A stretch of DNA of 64,000 nt from Candidatus Manganitrophus noduliformans (GTDB taxonomy: Bacteria > Nitrospirota > Nitrospiria > SBBL01 > Manganitrophaceae), in contig NZ_VTOW01000001.1 in the NCBI RefSeq assembly GCF_012184425.1, positions 1,178,001 to 1,242,000 on the forward strand, read 5' to 3'. A model generated the notes under the pieces. The model was given only the letters and a program-made list of their open reading frames with translations. It was not told the origin of the DNA and searched no databases. Each line of letters starts with the position of its first letter. The first letter of the stretch is position 1. The translations under genes and the position numbers were made by a program. Positions 61,742 to 64,000 of this stretch are shown here, piece by piece.

Positions 61742-61981
61742 CTATTCACATTCCATGTGGACGTTTGATATTTCCCCTGTGATGATCATCACAGCGCCTC
61801 TCTGACGCCGTGCTCCCTCTACCTGAGCAATCGGCGTGCCGATGCACGATTCCTCGTGGGTGTCGACGAAAACGCCGGCCATTTTCAGGAAACCGGTGGA
61901 GAAGATTTGATCGGGTATGGCGCGGTAAGGGGAAATGCTTCTTTCAGGATACAGAGCGTATCCAAAGTTCATCAGCATAAG
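61742..61981 (-). CDS. short hypothetical protein
   Basis: An open frame of 79 residues from the ATG at 61981 (MLMNFGYALYPERSIS), or 95 from a TTG at 62029. The C-terminal half (KMAGVFVDTHEESCIGTPIAQVEG) has a plausible mixed strand-helix pattern. No family and no strong ribosome site were seen. It lies 11 bases before the next gene on the same strand. It could be spurious. Confidence 0.3.
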   Translation of the reverse strand, partial: LMLMNFGYALYPERSISPYRAIPDQIFSTGFLKMAGVFVDTHEESCIGTPIAQVEGARRQRGAVMIITGEISNVHMECE

Positions 61982-62145
61982 TCGTGACCGGATTCGAATT
62001 TTGCCCACGGGCGCGTTCACGTTTAACAAAAAATTAATCCGAATTTAATGCGGGAACGACTTGGGAGTGGTAATCATAAACGTGGCGAAAATTCCGCCCT
62101 CTTGCGGATGGAGAAAATCAGAAACCTAAATGTAGGGAGAAAAGG

Positions 62146-62379
62146 ATGTACGGGATTGTTTTAGAGTATGGACTTCCGGTGATGATCGGTCTGGTCTTTG
62201 TCAGCTTTCTCTGGGCGTGGGTCCTGACCGCGGTGAAACCGCCTCAGAAATCGGAAGACGAACGGATCACGGGGCGGGTCAATCCGGACTGGAGGTTTCT
62301 TGATGCAGGCCCCGAGGGGGTGAGAAGAAATATTTTCGAGAGGATTGAGCGACCGCGTGTTTTGAAAAGACACGTGTGA
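62146..62379 (+). CDS. small single-pass membrane protein
   Basis: A 77-residue protein with one membrane segment (about residues 9-30, GLPVMIGLVFVSFLWAWVL) and a charged soluble tail ending ERIERPRVLKRHV. The ribosome site AGGGAGAAAAGG is good. Function unknown. It converges with the receiver gene at 62440. Confidence 0.6.
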   Translation: MYGIVLEYGLPVMIGLVFVSFLWAWVLTAVKPPQKSEDERITGRVNPDWRFLDAGPEGVRRNIFERIERPRVLKRHV

Positions 62380-62439
62380 GAATCCTACGAATGACCGATC
62401 CGGATAGTATTTTATATCGCAAAGCGTTCGCGGTAGGTT

Positions 62440-62823
62440 TTAAACCCGGTCGGTCTTGTTCAGATAGCTTCTGACCTTCGCCAGAAGATTGGACGGGTCG
62501 ATCGGTTTGATGAGGATCTCTTCTGCGCCGGCTTCGACGGCTTGTTGCCGAGAGGCGGGATCGGCAAATTTGGCGCTGATCATCAGAATGGGAATGAGGC
62601 GATAAGCGGGGTTTTGTTTAAGCGCGCGGCAGACCCTCAATCCATCGACGCCGGGCATCATGAGGTCGAGGAGGATCAGATCCGGATGTGCCCACCCGAC
62701 CTTTCTCAGCGCTTCATCGCCATCGTTCGCGAAAGTGACCTCATAGCCTTCTCCACTCAGAGATCGAGCAAAGAGCTGACGCGCATCTTCGTTATCGTCG
62801 ACGATGAGTATCCGCTTCGGCAT
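62440..62823 (-). CDS. single-domain response regulator (receiver)
   Basis: A 127-residue receiver domain: ILIVDDNEDARQLF near residue 5, phosphoacceptor Asp in LILLDLMMPGVDGLRVC near residue 53 and Lys in ILIKPIDPSNLLAKV near residue 107. It is very similar to the protein at 50495, starting MPK(R/Q)ILIVDDNED in both. No output domain. Confidence 0.92.
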   Translation of the reverse strand: MPKRILIVDDNEDARQLFARSLSGEGYEVTFANDGDEALRKVGWAHPDLILLDLMMPGVDGLRVCRALKQNPAYRLIPILMISAKFADPASRQQAVEAGAEEILIKPIDPSNLLAKVRSYLNKTDRV

Positions 62824-63036
62824 GCGCGGGTCTCCCTGGGTGAGGCTCGCGTTATCTAAAAGATGTCTGCTCGAAATAAGTGTGACTTGGGTTGCAAGTC
62901 ACAATCCAAGCTTTTTACTCAGGCTCATCTCTACTCTTTTTTTAAAATGTAATCAATCCCCTCATTTCCCTACAGACGACCTAATCGGTATTCCAACCGT
63001 CCTAAATACGATGATTCCCCTGAGAGAGAAGCGACT

Positions 63037-64000
63037 TTAGCGCCACCCTTTCGCCAGCGCGAGCGTCTTCTCCCATCCGCGATAAAGCGCCTCCCGCTCG
63101 GCTTTCCCCATGCGGGGAGAGAACGTTTCCTTCAGGGGAGAGAATTGAAAGACCCTTCGGTCGGCGGCGCCGATCGCTTCGCCCGCCAGGAAGGCGGCGC
63201 CGCGGACCGTCGATTCGGGATCGTGCGTCGCCGTGATCGGCTTGCCGAAGAAGTCCGATTGGATCTGGAGGAGGCTTTTGATTTGCGAGCCCCCTCCGCT
63301 CGCGATGATTTTCCGGACCGGGATCGGCTCCTTCGTTTGAAGGGCGTGAAGGATATCGGTCATCAAGAAGGCGATCCCTTCCACCGCGCCCCGGACGAGA
63401 TCTTCCTTGCGGGACGCGCCGGTCAGCCCTACGATGCTTGTCGGAACCCGATTGTCCCAATGGGGCGCGCCGAGGCCGATCAGCGCGGGGAGGAAGAAGA
63501 TCCGCTCTTTCGATCGGGCGCAGGCGGCGTCGACCGCCGCTTCCGATCCGATCAGCCCAAGATCGCGCAGCCAGGCGAAGAGGGGGCCGATGCCGTTGAC
63601 CGTTCCCTCCACCAGGTAAGTCGTCTCATTTTCGTTCGACCAGGCGATGCTGGTGAGAAGCCCCGGAACGGCGCACCGCTTCGGGCCGGTGTTGACGAGG
63701 AAAAAGCCGCCGGTCCCGTAGTTCACATTTGCAATCCCTTCCCGGAGTCCCCCCAGGCCGGCGAGCGACGCCTGCTGGTCGCCGATGCTGCAAGTGATCG
63801 GAAGATGAACCCGGTCGATCACCGCCTCGCCGAAGGCCGACTGCGTCGGAGCGACCGCGGGGAGGATCGCCCTGGGAATGCCGAAGTGGTCGAGCAGGCC
63901 GTCGTCCCAATCGCCCCGGTCGAGGCTGTAGAGGAGCATCCGGGCGGCGTTGGTCGGATCGGTTTGATGGACTTTCCCTTCGGTGAGATGCCAGATCAAA
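63037..64000 (-). CDS. glpK: glycerol kinase (FGGY family), 3' part
   Basis: The visible 320 residues run off the right edge, so the 5' end is outside the window. Motifs of FGGY kinases are visible: SIGDQQASLAGLG, VNYGTGGFFLVNTG, VEGTVNGIGPLFAWLRDLG, GLGAPHWD, and IASGGGSQIKSLLQIQSDFFGKPI with the C-terminal A-E-A-x-G-AA-like GAAFLAGEAIG. These match GlpK, which makes glycerol-3-phosphate. Confidence 0.92.
   Translation of the reverse strand, partial: LIWHLTEGKVHQTDPTNAARMLLYSLDRGDWDDGLLDHFGIPRAILPAVAPTQSAFGEAVIDRVHLPITCSIGDQQASLAGLGGLREGIANVNYGTGGFFLVNTGPKRCAVPGLLTSIAWSNENETTYLVEGTVNGIGPLFAWLRDLGLIGSEAAVDAACARSKERIFFLPALIGLGAPHWDNRVPTSIVGLTGASRKEDLVRGAVEGIAFLMTDILHALQTKEPIPVRKIIASGGGSQIKSLLQIQSDFFGKPITATHDPESTVRGAAFLAGEAIGAADRRVFQFSPLKETFSPRMGKAEREALYRGWEKTLALAKGWR

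Overview
The window looks like a chromosome segment of a Gram-negative, fairly GC-rich bacterium: it has an Mla-type lipid-transport operon, a TolC-type outer-membrane protein, an outer-membrane beta-barrel, lipoproteins and c-type cytochromes. The cytochromes, the many small zinc-ribbon proteins, the transaldolase/glucose-6-phosphate isomerase fusion and the gliding-type ABC operon would fit the Nitrospirota or a neighbouring phylum. That placement is inference; no rRNA gene is present to test it.

Region 1 (1-17.8 kb, + strand) is a sugar-phosphate block that is nearly continuous. It holds the 3' end of a GH15 glucoamylase, a lipoprotein, transketolase, a transaldolase-PGI fusion, 6-phosphogluconate dehydrogenase, G6P dehydrogenase, 6-phosphogluconolactonase, a TVP38/DedA membrane protein, glucokinase, fructose-1,6-bisphosphatase, a mercuric-reductase-like flavoprotein, NAD(P)HX epimerase, a zinc-type glucose dehydrogenase with an Asp-for-Cys ligand change, and a second GH15 enzyme. 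Many genes overlap by 4-20 bases. Together they could release glucose from storage glucan or oligosaccharide, phosphorylate it and run a cyclic oxidative pentose-phosphate pathway that yields NADPH.

Region 2 (18-31.4 kb) is an accessory stretch. It has a large secreted protein of unknown function, an HD-GYP protein, an NmrA-type oxidoreductase, a DUF3179 protein, a Met-rich monohaem lipoprotein cytochrome with a dihaem cytochrome and a YCF48-like lipoprotein, a sigma-54 activator, a STAS-patatin pair, glutaredoxin, a beta-barrel and several tiny Cys-rich proteins. Two of these, of 59 residues, are paralogues.

Region 3 (31.4-35.5 kb) is an mlaE-mlaF-mlaD-tolC-mlaC operon. Region 4 (35.5-47.7 kb) has an EamA transporter, zinc-ribbon proteins, a lone LuxR-type HTH protein, and a minus-strand operon of a PqqD-radical SAM-SPASM-ArsM fusion, a PiT transporter and ArsC. 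I think this operon is the most novel candidate in the window: an arsenate-to-organoarsenical route. A second secreted unknown, a BaeSR-type two-component system, a Crp/Fnr regulator and HU follow.

Region 5 (47.7-50.3 kb) is mobile: an IS200/IS605-type copy with a frameshift, an archaemetzincin beginning right at the IS end, a tyrosine integrase, and the 3' half of a tRNA-Thr(CGT) that looks like an attachment-site scar. Region 6 (50.5-60.5 kb) carries a receiver protein, a GldA/GldF/GldG-DUF4340 ABC operon, MsrA, and a sulfate-type ABC operon whose ATPase is fused to two universal-stress-protein domains. The end holds an RRM protein, small unknowns, a receiver protein and the 3' part of glycerol kinase.

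A 16-base palindrome-like motif of the form KGTA-N8-TACA (most often TGTA..AGGC-TACA) occurs in at least five intergenic regions of the accessory part, including those before the arsenic operon, the cytochromes and the Crp/Fnr gene. It may mark an unrecognised regulon.
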